Under the pieces are notes generated by a model. The model worked only from the letters and a program-made list of their open reading frames with translations, did not search any database and was not told the DNA's origin. This document shows, piece after piece, positions 33,785 to 41,131 of a DNA stretch of 64,000 bases. A program made the position numbers and the translations under genes. How positions within the stretch are numbered: the first letter of the stretch is position 1; each line of letters starts with the position of its first letter. Origin of the DNA: Hyphomicrobiales bacterium (lineage in GTDB: Bacteria; Pseudomonadota; Alphaproteobacteria; Rhizobiales; Rhizobiaceae); contig QEVK01000007.1 of NCBI GenBank assembly GCA_003577315.1, forward strand, positions 50,224-114,223, in the 5' to 3' direction.

Positions 33785-33968
33785 TCTGTCGCTGTACCTG
33801 AGAGCTTAACCATGGCGGCCGGGCCGCGACGGCTTTCCCCTTCGGTGGACGCTCGCGGCGTCTCTCTCCAGATCGTTCAGCTGCACGGTCACTTTTGCCT
33901 GAGAGTTTCCTGGGGGGTTGCTCCGTCGGCGCCGGCCGCCGCCATAGCACCGGCGGCCGATCTCTCCC
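33785..33968 (-). promoter_or_regulatory. Tandem glycine riboswitch
   Basis: Read on the minus strand, two glycine aptamers follow each other. The first opens with GGGAGAGA (about 33968-33961) and holds AAACTCTCAGGCAAAAG and GACCG. The short linker and the second aptamer's P1 begin at CTGGAGAGA (about 33870), and the second has CCGAAGGGGAAA and AGCTCTCAGGTACAGCGACAG. These are the conserved core blocks of the glycine riboswitch family, in tandem as usual. A palindrome CGGGTCGCGACCCG (about 33757-33771) between it and the gene could be the expression platform. In most bacteria glycine turns on genes of glycine cleavage; here the target is the amino acid oxidase at 32478-33731. Confidence 0.9.
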
Positions 33969-34037
33969 ATGCAGCCTCTTGAACGCAGTTCTTCCTCACC
34001 CGGTCGGCGGCCTCCTCCTCTGCCGGAACGGCCCCGA

Positions 34038-35477
34038 TCAGTTGCCCTCGTCGTAGAGCGTCGTGGTCGTCTCGACGTCGTCCCCGTGCAGCCCGGCGCG
34101 CACCACGGCGGCGGCCGCCAGCTCGCGGGCCCTGGCACGGATCTCCGTCTCGTCCACGCCCTGAACCCTGCCGTCGGCATAGACCGCCTTGCCGTTCACC
34201 CATGTCTGGACGATCGAGGCCGTCGAGGCCGAGAACACCAGCGCCTGGAGCGGATCGTAGAACGGCGTCCATTCGACATGGTCGAGGTCGAACAGGATGA
34301 AGTCGGCCTTCTTGCCGACTTCCAGCGAGCCGATCTCGTCGTCCCACATCAGCGCGCGGGCCCCCTCGATGGTCGCCGCGCGCAGCGCCTGGCGCGCGGT
34401 GAAGATGTCGGGCTTCAGGCGCGCGTCCTTGAACATGCCGGCGACGACGAGCATCTGCCGCATCAGGTTCATGTTGCCGGCCGCCGAGACCCCGTCGGTG
34501 CCGAGGCCGACCTTGACGCCGGCCCTGACCATTTCCGGGTACTTGCCGATGGCGGTCGCCCCCTTGCCGAGCTTGAACGACGAGCACGGGCAGAAGGCGA
34601 CGCTGGCGCCGCGCGCGGCAAGCAGCTCGACCTCCTCGTCCGACACGGCCGCGCCATGGGCGATCACCAGGTTCCTGCGGATGCCGCCGGCCCTGTCGAT
34701 GCGGGTGATCGGCCAGCAGCCATACTTGCTCTCGCAGACCCTGGCCTCCTCGATGGAGGTCGCCAGATGGTAGGTCGTGCCGACGCCGAGCCTTTCGGCC
34801 AGCGCCACGGCGCCGACATGCAGCTCGAGGCTGCACGGCTCCTTGCCCTCGATGTTGACCCAGCAGCGGGCGCGGCCGTCGAGCGCGTTGTTGTAGCGGG
34901 TGACGCACTCCTCCAGCACCTTCAGCGCCGACTGCGCATCGGGGAAGAAGTGGTGATCGGCCATCTCCTGCGTCCAGCCGCGCGGCAGCTCGGCGGGCGG
35001 GTTGTCGGCGGCATGACGGCCGGTGATGCCGCGGATGCCGGTCTTGTCCATGGCGCGGATGACGATGCCGGGATCGTATTGCGAGCCCATGTCGAGGAAG
35101 CAGGTGGTGCCGCAGCGCAGCATCTCGGTGATGCCGAGCAGCGCCCCCCAGTATTCGTCCTCCTCGGTGATGTGGGCGTAGAACGGCTTGGCCCAGTGGA
35201 ACACCCAGGCCCGCGTGTTGAGGTTGTCGGGGAAGACGGCGCGCGACAGCGTCTCCGACAGGTGGACGTGGCTGTCGACGAAGCCGGGGCACATGCCCAG
35301 CATCGCGCCGTCGATCACCGTGTCGAAGGCCCTGCCCTTCTGGCGCGCGGCGACCTCGGCCGCGGGGCCGATGTCGGCGATGCGGTCGTCCTCGACCACC
35401 ACGCTGGCATTGCGCAAGACCGTGTCGTTCTTGTCGACCGTGAAGGCGAAGTTCAGGTTTTCGATCAACGTGCGCAT
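34038..35477 (-). CDS. Amidohydrolase, TrzN/SsnA/guanine deaminase-like
   Basis: A 479-residue amidohydrolase with DSHVHLSETL (residues about 69-78), a later His in VIAHGAAVSDEE and the catalytic Asp in GLGTDGVSAAGNMNLM. The family includes deaminases and chlorohydrolases acting on purine, triazine and related ring systems. GGAG lies four bases before the ATG. It follows the M24-like gene by 50 bases and precedes the riboswitch. Deamination of a ring amine is the most likely chemistry; substrate unknown. Confidence 0.8.
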   Translation of the reverse strand: MRTLIENLNFAFTVDKNDTVLRNASVVVEDDRIADIGPAAEVAARQKGRAFDTVIDGAMLGMCPGFVDSHVHLSETLSRAVFPDNLNTRAWVFHWAKPFYAHITEEDEYWGALLGITEMLRCGTTCFLDMGSQYDPGIVIRAMDKTGIRGITGRHAADNPPAELPRGWTQEMADHHFFPDAQSALKVLEECVTRYNNALDGRARCWVNIEGKEPCSLELHVGAVALAERLGVGTTYHLATSIEEARVCESKYGCWPITRIDRAGGIRRNLVIAHGAAVSDEEVELLAARGASVAFCPCSSFKLGKGATAIGKYPEMVRAGVKVGLGTDGVSAAGNMNLMRQMLVVAGMFKDARLKPDIFTARQALRAATIEGARALMWDDEIGSLEVGKKADFILFDLDHVEWTPFYDPLQALVFSASTASIVQTWVNGKAVYADGRVQGVDETEIRARARELAAAAVVRAGLHGDDVETTTTLYDEGN

Positions 35478-35527
35478 GCGGCTCCACCCAATGCTCTACC
35501 TGCGGCTCATTCCGGCTCGGACCCGGC

Positions 35528-36700
35528 TCAGGCGACGGCCTTTTCCTTGCCGTCCTGCTTCTGCGTGCCGCACACGATCAGCTTGTCGGTGTCGGCATAG
35601 TCGGACAACAGCTCCGATCCGCTGGCCGTCACCAGCAGCATGTCCTTGTTCTGCATGCCGAAGCCATGGCCGGTATCGTAGCAGAGCGGCTCGAAGCCGA
35701 GCACCATGTTCTCCTCCAGCGGCGCGTCGCTGCCCGGCTGGCCCAGGATCGGCGTCAGGCCGAGATAGGGGTCCTCGTGCAGGTGCAGGCCGATGCCGTG
35801 CCCGACGAAGGAGATGGGCGGCAGGTCGAGCCTGGCCAGCTTGGCGATGAACGCATCGTAGATCGCGCGGCAGCTCGCCCCCGGCTTCACCTTCTCCATG
35901 ATCTCGTACTTGCACTCGACCAGATGCGCCCAGATCTTGTCGGCCATGGGCGGCGCCTGGCCGACGACGGCCGTCCGGCACACGCCGGCCTGGTAACCGT
36001 CGATCACCGAGAAGATCTCGACGCGGCAGACGTCGCCGTTCTTCAGGACCCGGTCGGAGGGGCCGACATTGGGCAGCACGCTGCGCTCGCCGGTGGCGAC
36101 GATCAGCAGCTTGAAATGCTCGGCGCCGAGCGAATAGACGTTGCGCGTCAGGTGCCCGGCGATGTCCATCTCGGTGTCGCCGGCATCGACCACGGCGAGC
36201 GTGTCGGTGATCGCCCGGTCGGCGATGCGCGACAGCCGGCGCAAGAGCGCGATCTCGTCGGCGGTCTTGATCTGGCGCAGCCGCGCGAGGATCGGCCCCG
36301 CGTCCTCGAAGCGCGCGCCGGGCATGGCGGCGACCAGCCGGGCGAAGTCGCCGGCGGGCAGGTAGTCCATCTCGATGCCGATACGCGCCCTGGCCAGGCC
36401 GAGGCCGGAAAGCTGGTCGGCGAGCACCAGCATGGGATCGTCGGAGAACTCGGCCCAGATGCGCGACGGCACGCCCGGCAGGCGGCGGCCGATGGTCGAG
36501 GCTTCCATGTCGACGCCGAAGATCGCCGTGCGGCCGTCGGCGGCGACGATCGTCATCGCGTGGCGATGGCGGATCAGCGGCTGCGACGGCACCACGAAGC
36601 CGGCGGTATAGGCGAAATTCTCGGGCGACGAGCAGATGATGGCGTCGAGCCCGTGCTGCGCTATTGCTCCGACCTGTTTGGCGACGATTTCTGCCCGCAT
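35528..36700 (-). CDS. Metal-free M24-type (creatinase-like) hydrolase
   Basis: A 390-residue pita-bread protein, N-terminal domain to about 165, catalytic domain after. In metal-dependent M24 enzymes five ligands are needed; here the GDxVxxDxG segment reads GDVCRVEIF (Glu228), the GYxSDxTRT segment GYQAGVCRTAV (no Asp), and the last RIED is QNKD. His in FVGHGIGLHLH (His301) and Glu in GFEP (Glu337) remain. Creatine amidinohydrolase shows the same loss of metal ligands while keeping that His, so a creatinase- or ectoine-hydrolase-like role is more likely than peptidase. Creatinase makes sarcosine plus urea, which would suit the neighbouring oxidase. Assignment by motif only. Confidence 0.72.
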   Translation of the reverse strand: MRAEIVAKQVGAIAQHGLDAIICSSPENFAYTAGFVVPSQPLIRHRHAMTIVAADGRTAIFGVDMEASTIGRRLPGVPSRIWAEFSDDPMLVLADQLSGLGLARARIGIEMDYLPAGDFARLVAAMPGARFEDAGPILARLRQIKTADEIALLRRLSRIADRAITDTLAVVDAGDTEMDIAGHLTRNVYSLGAEHFKLLIVATGERSVLPNVGPSDRVLKNGDVCRVEIFSVIDGYQAGVCRTAVVGQAPPMADKIWAHLVECKYEIMEKVKPGASCRAIYDAFIAKLARLDLPPISFVGHGIGLHLHEDPYLGLTPILGQPGSDAPLEENMVLGFEPLCYDTGHGFGMQNKDMLLVTASGSELLSDYADTDKLIVCGTQKQDGKEKAVA

Positions 36701-36735
36701 GATGCTCCTGTCTCCCTCGGTTTCGTGGACGACGC

Positions 36736-37896
36736 CTAGTCCCGCACGCGATATTTCTCGACCTTGGCGAGGTCGACATCGATGCCCATGCCCGGACCCG
36801 ACGGCACGACGATGGCGCCGTCGACGAACTGCATCGGCGTGACCAGAAGGTCGTCCTTGTAGTAGATGCCGCCGACCTGGCCGTGCTGGGCCTCGGCCGG
36901 GGTCGAGACCGGGATGACGCAGGACAGCGTCACGGCCGGCGAGGCGGCGGCCAGCTGGACGTTGGCGAGATTGCCGATGCCGGTCTCGATCGAGCCGTTG
37001 ACGTTGCAGACGATGCCGGCGGCGCGGCACACCGCGCCGACCTCCATCGCGTTGTAGAGGCCGCCCGCCTTGGTGGTGTAGATCGAGACGATCTGGATGC
37101 CGCCGTTCTGGACAATCTGGATGGCGTCGTGGGCGTTCCACGCCGATTCGTCGGCCATGACCGGCGCGTCGATGCGGCGGCCGACCTCGGCGATGCGCTC
37201 GATGCCCATCACCGGCTGCTCGACATATTTCAGCCGGTTCTTCTCCATCCTGCGCACGATCTGGACCGCCTCGCCGGGCGTCTTGTAGCCCTCGTTGGCA
37301 TCGACGCAAATCTCGACGGCGTCGCCGGCGACCTCGCGGACGGCGTCGACCATGGCGATGTCGCGCGCGGGATCGACGCCGATCTTGACCTTGATCGTCC
37401 TGATGCCTTCCTCGACGAGCCTGGCGACCTCGCCGCGCGCCTCCTCGATCGGGATCAGGCCGATCGAGTGGGTCACGGGCACGCGCTCGCGCGCCTTGCC
37501 GCCGAGCAGCGTGTGGACGGGCACGTTCAGCCAGCGGCCGGCGAGATCGTAGGCCGCGAACTCGACGGCCGCCTTGGAATAGGGATAGCCGCGGATGATG
37601 GCATCCATGCGCGCGTGCAGCTCGGCGAAGTTGCCGAGATCGAGCCCGATCACCGCCGGCGCGAGATAGGTGTCGATCACGGCGCGGGTGATGAGGGCGG
37701 ATTCGCCGAAATAGCGCCCGAACTCGCCGCCCCAGTCCTTGAGCGCCGGCGCCTCGCCCCAGCCGACGCGACCGTCGCTGTCGGTCATCTTGACCATGAC
37801 ATAGCGACCGATGACCTCGGTCAGGCCGGCCCATTTGTGCTCGCGGCGCGTCGGCAACTGGACAATGAGCGTTTCGATGGACTTGATCGTGGGCAC
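36736..37896 (-). CDS. Enolase-superfamily enzyme (mandelate racemase/muconate lactonizing type)
   Basis: A 386-residue protein. The N-terminal capping domain is followed by a barrel with the KxK base pair (Lys169, Lys171 in IKVKIG), metal ligands Asp199, Glu226 and Asp249/Glu250 (VDAN, EQP, ADES), and Lys276 on the opposite face in TTKAGGL. Two Lys bases are typical of the MLE and amino acid racemase or epimerase groups. The GTG start has a weak site. It leads the operon with the M24-like and amidohydrolase genes. A racemase for an N-acylated amino acid is plausible in an island with a hydantoinase and D-amino acid oxidase. Confidence 0.82.
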   Translation of the reverse strand: MPTIKSIETLIVQLPTRREHKWAGLTEVIGRYVMVKMTDSDGRVGWGEAPALKDWGGEFGRYFGESALITRAVIDTYLAPAVIGLDLGNFAELHARMDAIIRGYPYSKAAVEFAAYDLAGRWLNVPVHTLLGGKARERVPVTHSIGLIPIEEARGEVARLVEEGIRTIKVKIGVDPARDIAMVDAVREVAGDAVEICVDANEGYKTPGEAVQIVRRMEKNRLKYVEQPVMGIERIAEVGRRIDAPVMADESAWNAHDAIQIVQNGGIQIVSIYTTKAGGLYNAMEVGAVCRAAGIVCNVNGSIETGIGNLANVQLAAASPAVTLSCVIPVSTPAEAQHGQVGGIYYKDDLLVTPMQFVDGAIVVPSGPGMGIDVDLAKVEKYRVRD

Positions 37897-37944
37897 CGGC
37901 TTCGACCTTCTCGATTGTCACCGGCGACAGCGCGGGCTATATTG

Positions 37945-37976
37945 CGATCACCGATTGTGATCACACACTATGATCA
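37945..37976. promoter_or_regulatory. TGATCA operator array, 13-bp phase (site F)
   Basis: Three elements start at 37945 (CGATCA), 37958 (TGATCA, in TTGTGATCACACA) and 37971 (TGATCA), exactly 13 bp apart, in the divergent region between the enolase-superfamily gene and the small gene at 38067. This repeats the spacing of site A. Confidence 0.72.
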
Positions 37977-38066
37977 TAAGCCGGCACCGTCAAGCGCCAT
38001 TTGCTGCCGCGACGCCCGCGGGGACGAGGGCGGCCGGCGCGCCCGGCACGCGCAGGGAGAAAGACA

Positions 38067-38363
38067 ATGATCGTCGAGACGACCAACTATTTCGCCAGGG
38101 ACGGGCAGGCGGCGCAGGTGCTGGCCCAGCGCCGCAAGGCGACGGAGATCAGGAAACGGCTGGGTCTCGATCCGGGGCGCATCCTGGTGAGGATCGAGGG
38201 CGGCGGCCCCGACGTGTGCTGGCAATGCAGCTTCGCCTCGCGTCAGGACTACGAGGCCGACATGAGCGCCAGGAGCGGCTCGCAGGCATTCGCCGATGCG
38301 CGCAAGGCCATGCATCTGCTGCTCGAACGCTTCGAGCGCCACGTCTACCAGACCGACGACTGA
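38067..38363 (+). CDS. Small dimeric alpha/beta-barrel-like protein of unknown function
   Basis: A 98-residue protein, MIVETTNYFARDG onward, with alternating beta and helical pattern and a central WQCSFASRQDYEADM segment. The size and pattern fit the ferredoxin-like dimeric barrel group (ABM or NIPSNAP-like), but I cannot name the family with certainty. GGGAG precedes the ATG. It is divergent from the enolase-family gene and shares the site F array, so it is likely in the same regulon. No catalytic residues are obvious. Confidence 0.6.
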   Translation: MIVETTNYFARDGQAAQVLAQRRKATEIRKRLGLDPGRILVRIEGGGPDVCWQCSFASRQDYEADMSARSGSQAFADARKAMHLLLERFERHVYQTDD

Positions 38364-38876
38364 TCGCCGCCGCCGTCCCCGCCTGATCTTCTGAGGCAGG
38401 CTGACGCCGCCCGGCATGTCCGGGCCCGACGGCCGCGTCAAGCTCAAGGGCCTCAAGCGCATCTCGGCCGACGTCGCCGACGCGATTTCCGCCGCGCCGG
38501 GCTACGCGCCGAGGAACCGAGGCCGTCGCCGGCGCGCCTTCCCCGGCGAGCCGCCGCCCGCGCCTGTGGATAACGGCCGCGCGCCACCCCGCTCGCGCAC
38601 GGCCCGCCTCAAAGTCGTCTTATTGCGCCCGCAGGCGGGACCGGCGGCAGCGCAGGCCCCGCCCGGCCGCCATGCCTCCAGAATCCCCGTCCGAAAGACC
38701 CCTCGCCCGAACCCGCCGTCGCCTCTCATTCCCGCATCCGCGCCCGATTTCCGAAAGACCGAGCCATTTCCTCCCTCCTCCGCCCGCCCGCAGGCCCGGC
38801 TGCGCCCGCCTGTGACAAGTCGTTAACCTTTTGCCCGCAGACTGGCCGGATTCGGCGTTCCGCAAGGGGTCCGGCC
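38364..38876. other. 513-bp intergenic region, no supported gene
   Basis: GC-rich sequence between the small island gene and the first GH10 gene. A plus-strand frame of about 410 bases (38416-38826) is open but gives a Pro/Arg-rich product with no domain and no ribosome site, typical of chance frames at high GC. I see no operator like those of the island. It marks the boundary between the catabolic island and the polysaccharide locus. Confidence 0.5.
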
Positions 38877-39986
38877 ATGCTCACCCGTCGCGAATTCGCA
38901 GCCTCGCTCCTCGGCGTCGCCGGCGCAGCGCTGCTTGCCGCAGCGCCGTCTCGCGCCGACACGCCATCGCTCAACGACCTTGCCCGGCGCAGCGGCCGCG
39001 TCTTCGGCGCGGCGATGCGCGCCGACCAGCTCGCGGCCGAGCCCGCGCTGCGCAAGGCGGCCGCCGCCGAATGCGGCATGCTCACGCCCGAGATCCACCT
39101 GAAGTGGAACTCCATCGAAAATCGCAAGGGCAGCATCTGGTACGAGCCCGTCGACCAGCTCGTCGCCTTCGCCGCCCGCAACGGCCAGAAGGTCTACGGC
39201 CATGCGCTGCTTTGGGAGCAGAGCACGCCCGACTGGGCGCTGCGGGAATTGAAAGCCAGGCGCAACTGGCGCCTCGTCTCCGACCACTTCGAGCGCGTGC
39301 TCGGGCGCTACGGCGAGACGATCGAGGTCTGGGACGTGGTCAACGAGCCGATCGACACGCAAGGCGGCCGGCAGGGGCTGCGGCGCAACACCTTCCACCG
39401 CGTCTTCGGCCCCGGCTATATCGCCCACGCGCTTGAGACGGCGCGCCACTACGCGCCGCGCGCCAGGCTGATGCTGAACGACTACAGCTTCGAATACGAC
39501 AACCATGTCGAGGCCGACCGCCGCAAGACGTTCCTCAGGCTCGTCGCCGACCTGAAGGGGCGCGGCGTGCCGCTCGACGGCGTCGGCCTGCAGGCGCATC
39601 TCGACCTCGGCAAGGGCCCGCTGAAGCGCCCGGTCATCGCGCCGTTCATGCAGGCGCTGGCCGATATGGGGCTGGAGATCTACATCACCGAGCTGGACGT
39701 CAAGGAGCGCGACTATCGCGCGACGCCCCAGACGCGCGACGCCCGCGTCGCCGACGAGGTGGCGCGCTATCTCGACATCGCGCTCGACCAGAAGGCGGTG
39801 AAGGGCGTCACCACCTGGGGCCTGTCCGACAGGCATTCCTGGCTCAGGATCGAGCGCGGCGACCGGATCGACCGCAAGCGCTACGGCAATCCCGCGCCCA
39901 ATCGCGGCCTGCCCTACGACGCCGCCATGCAGCCCAAGCCCATGCACCAGGCGCTGGCGCAGGCCTTCTCGGGCGGCCTTACCTAG
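38877..39986 (+). CDS. Exported GH10-family glycoside hydrolase (xylanase type), Tat signal
   Basis: A 369-residue GH10 enzyme. MLTRREFAASLLGVAG is a twin-arginine signal, cleaved near residue 27. The acid/base Glu157 is in WDVVNEPID and the nucleophile Glu272 in ITELDV, both classic GH10. GH10 enzymes cut beta-1,4-xylan. The gene ends five bases from the end of a convergent polysaccharide-synthesis operon, and a second GH10 gene lies at the operon's other end. A role in trimming or releasing the cell's own polymer, as cellulases do in cellulose operons, is as likely as feeding on plant xylan. Confidence 0.88.
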   Translation: MLTRREFAASLLGVAGAALLAAAPSRADTPSLNDLARRSGRVFGAAMRADQLAAEPALRKAAAAECGMLTPEIHLKWNSIENRKGSIWYEPVDQLVAFAARNGQKVYGHALLWEQSTPDWALRELKARRNWRLVSDHFERVLGRYGETIEVWDVVNEPIDTQGGRQGLRRNTFHRVFGPGYIAHALETARHYAPRARLMLNDYSFEYDNHVEADRRKTFLRLVADLKGRGVPLDGVGLQAHLDLGKGPLKRPVIAPFMQALADMGLEIYITELDVKERDYRATPQTRDARVADEVARYLDIALDQKAVKGVTTWGLSDRHSWLRIERGDRIDRKRYGNPAPNRGLPYDAAMQPKPMHQALAQAFSGGLT

Positions 39987-39991
39987 GTTTT

Positions 39992-41131
39992 CTAGACGAT
40001 CAGCCGGCCGCTCCTCAGCTCGGCGAGGCTCTGGGCGGTGCGGTCCACCGGCTTGCGCGCCTTCGCCACCCAGTCGATCAGCTCGGCCATGCCGGTCTCG
40101 AAATCCCGGCTCGGCCGGAAGCCGAAATCCCGCTCCAGCCTGGTTATGTCGGCGAAGCAGTGGCGGATGTCGCCGACCCGGTAGCGGTTGAGGATCTCCG
40201 GCGCGATGTTCTTCCTGAGCAGCCGCGCCAGAAGCCGCGCGATCTCGTTGACCGTGACGGAGCGGCCGGAGCCGACATTGTAGGCGTCGAAGCAGGGGCG
40301 GTCGCTGTCGAGCACGGTCGCGAAGGCGTCGGCCACGTCGAGCACGTGGACGAAGTCGCGCTTCTGCTCGCCGTCCTCGAACACCAGCGGCGGCTGGTCG
40401 TTGAGCAGCCGCGAGATGAAGATCGCGGCGACGCCCGTATAGGGATTGCTCAGCGCCTGGCGCGAGCCGTAGGCGTTGAACAGGCGCAGCGCCACGGTCG
40501 GGATGTCGAGCGCAGCACCCACCGACAGGAACATCTCCTCGTGGTCGCGCTTGTTGACGGCGTAGATCGAGGCCGGCCTGAGCGGCTTGTCCTCGCTGGT
40601 CGGCACCGGCTCGAGCCGCCTGCCGCCGAGCGACAGCTCCCAGTCGCGGGCCTCGAGCTGGGCGCGCGTGCGCATCGGCGGCGCCACGACCGCCCCGCCG
40701 CCGTCCTGCCGGTATTGCCCCTCGCCGTAGATCGACATCGACGAGGCCACCGCGATGCGGCGCACGCGGTGGTTGCCGCGCGACAGCACCTCGAGGATGA
40801 CGGCCGCGGCAAGCGTGTTGTTGCGGGTGTAGTCGACGATGTTGGTCATCGACTGGCCGACGCCCACCGAGGCCGCCAGATGCGCCAGATGGGTGATGCC
40901 CGAAAGGCTCGCCTCGAAGACGCCGTCGTCGAGGATGTTGCCGCGGATGCGCCGCGCCCTGCGGTCGAGATAGACCGGCCAGCCTTCGGCGTCCATCTCG
41001 GCATCGCCATGGACCAGCGGCAGCAGGCAGTCGAGCACGGTGACCCGGAAGCCGCGCGCGAGCAGGCGGTCGACGAGGTGGGAGCCGATGAAGCCGGCCC
41101 CGCCGGTGACGAGGACATGACCCCTAGACAT
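39992..41131 (-). CDS. NAD-dependent sugar-nucleotide epimerase/dehydratase
   Basis: A 379-residue extended SDR protein with GGAGFIGSHL cofactor motif, ASSMSIYGEG, the catalytic Tyr and Lys in SIYAVNKRDHEE and NPYTGVAAIF. The order of these blocks, including the EPVPTSEDKPLRP insert, recalls the dTDP-rhamnose 4-epimerase-like branch, but lacks its Cys-rich insert; a UDP-xylose or UDP-glucose 4-epimerase is also possible. It overlaps the GT2 stop by eight bases and ends the five-gene operon. It would add a second sugar or convert one donor to another. Confidence 0.83.
   Translation of the reverse strand: MSRGHVLVTGGAGFIGSHLVDRLLARGFRVTVLDCLLPLVHGDAEMDAEGWPVYLDRRARRIRGNILDDGVFEASLSGITHLAHLAASVGVGQSMTNIVDYTRNNTLAAAVILEVLSRGNHRVRRIAVASSMSIYGEGQYRQDGGGAVVAPPMRTRAQLEARDWELSLGGRRLEPVPTSEDKPLRPASIYAVNKRDHEEMFLSVGAALDIPTVALRLFNAYGSRQALSNPYTGVAAIFISRLLNDQPPLVFEDGEQKRDFVHVLDVADAFATVLDSDRPCFDAYNVGSGRSVTVNEIARLLARLLRKNIAPEILNRYRVGDIRHCFADITRLERDFGFRPSRDFETGMAELIDWVAKARKPVDRTAQSLAELRSGRLIV

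Noticed and set aside
35528..36700. Xaa-Pro aminopeptidase as the name of the M24-type protein
   Set aside because: Most of the metal ligands required by that peptidase are missing, so the function would be misnamed.
38416..38826. A 136-codon frame between the island and the GH10 gene
   Set aside because: No ribosome site, no domain, Pro/Arg-rich; open by chance in GC-rich DNA.
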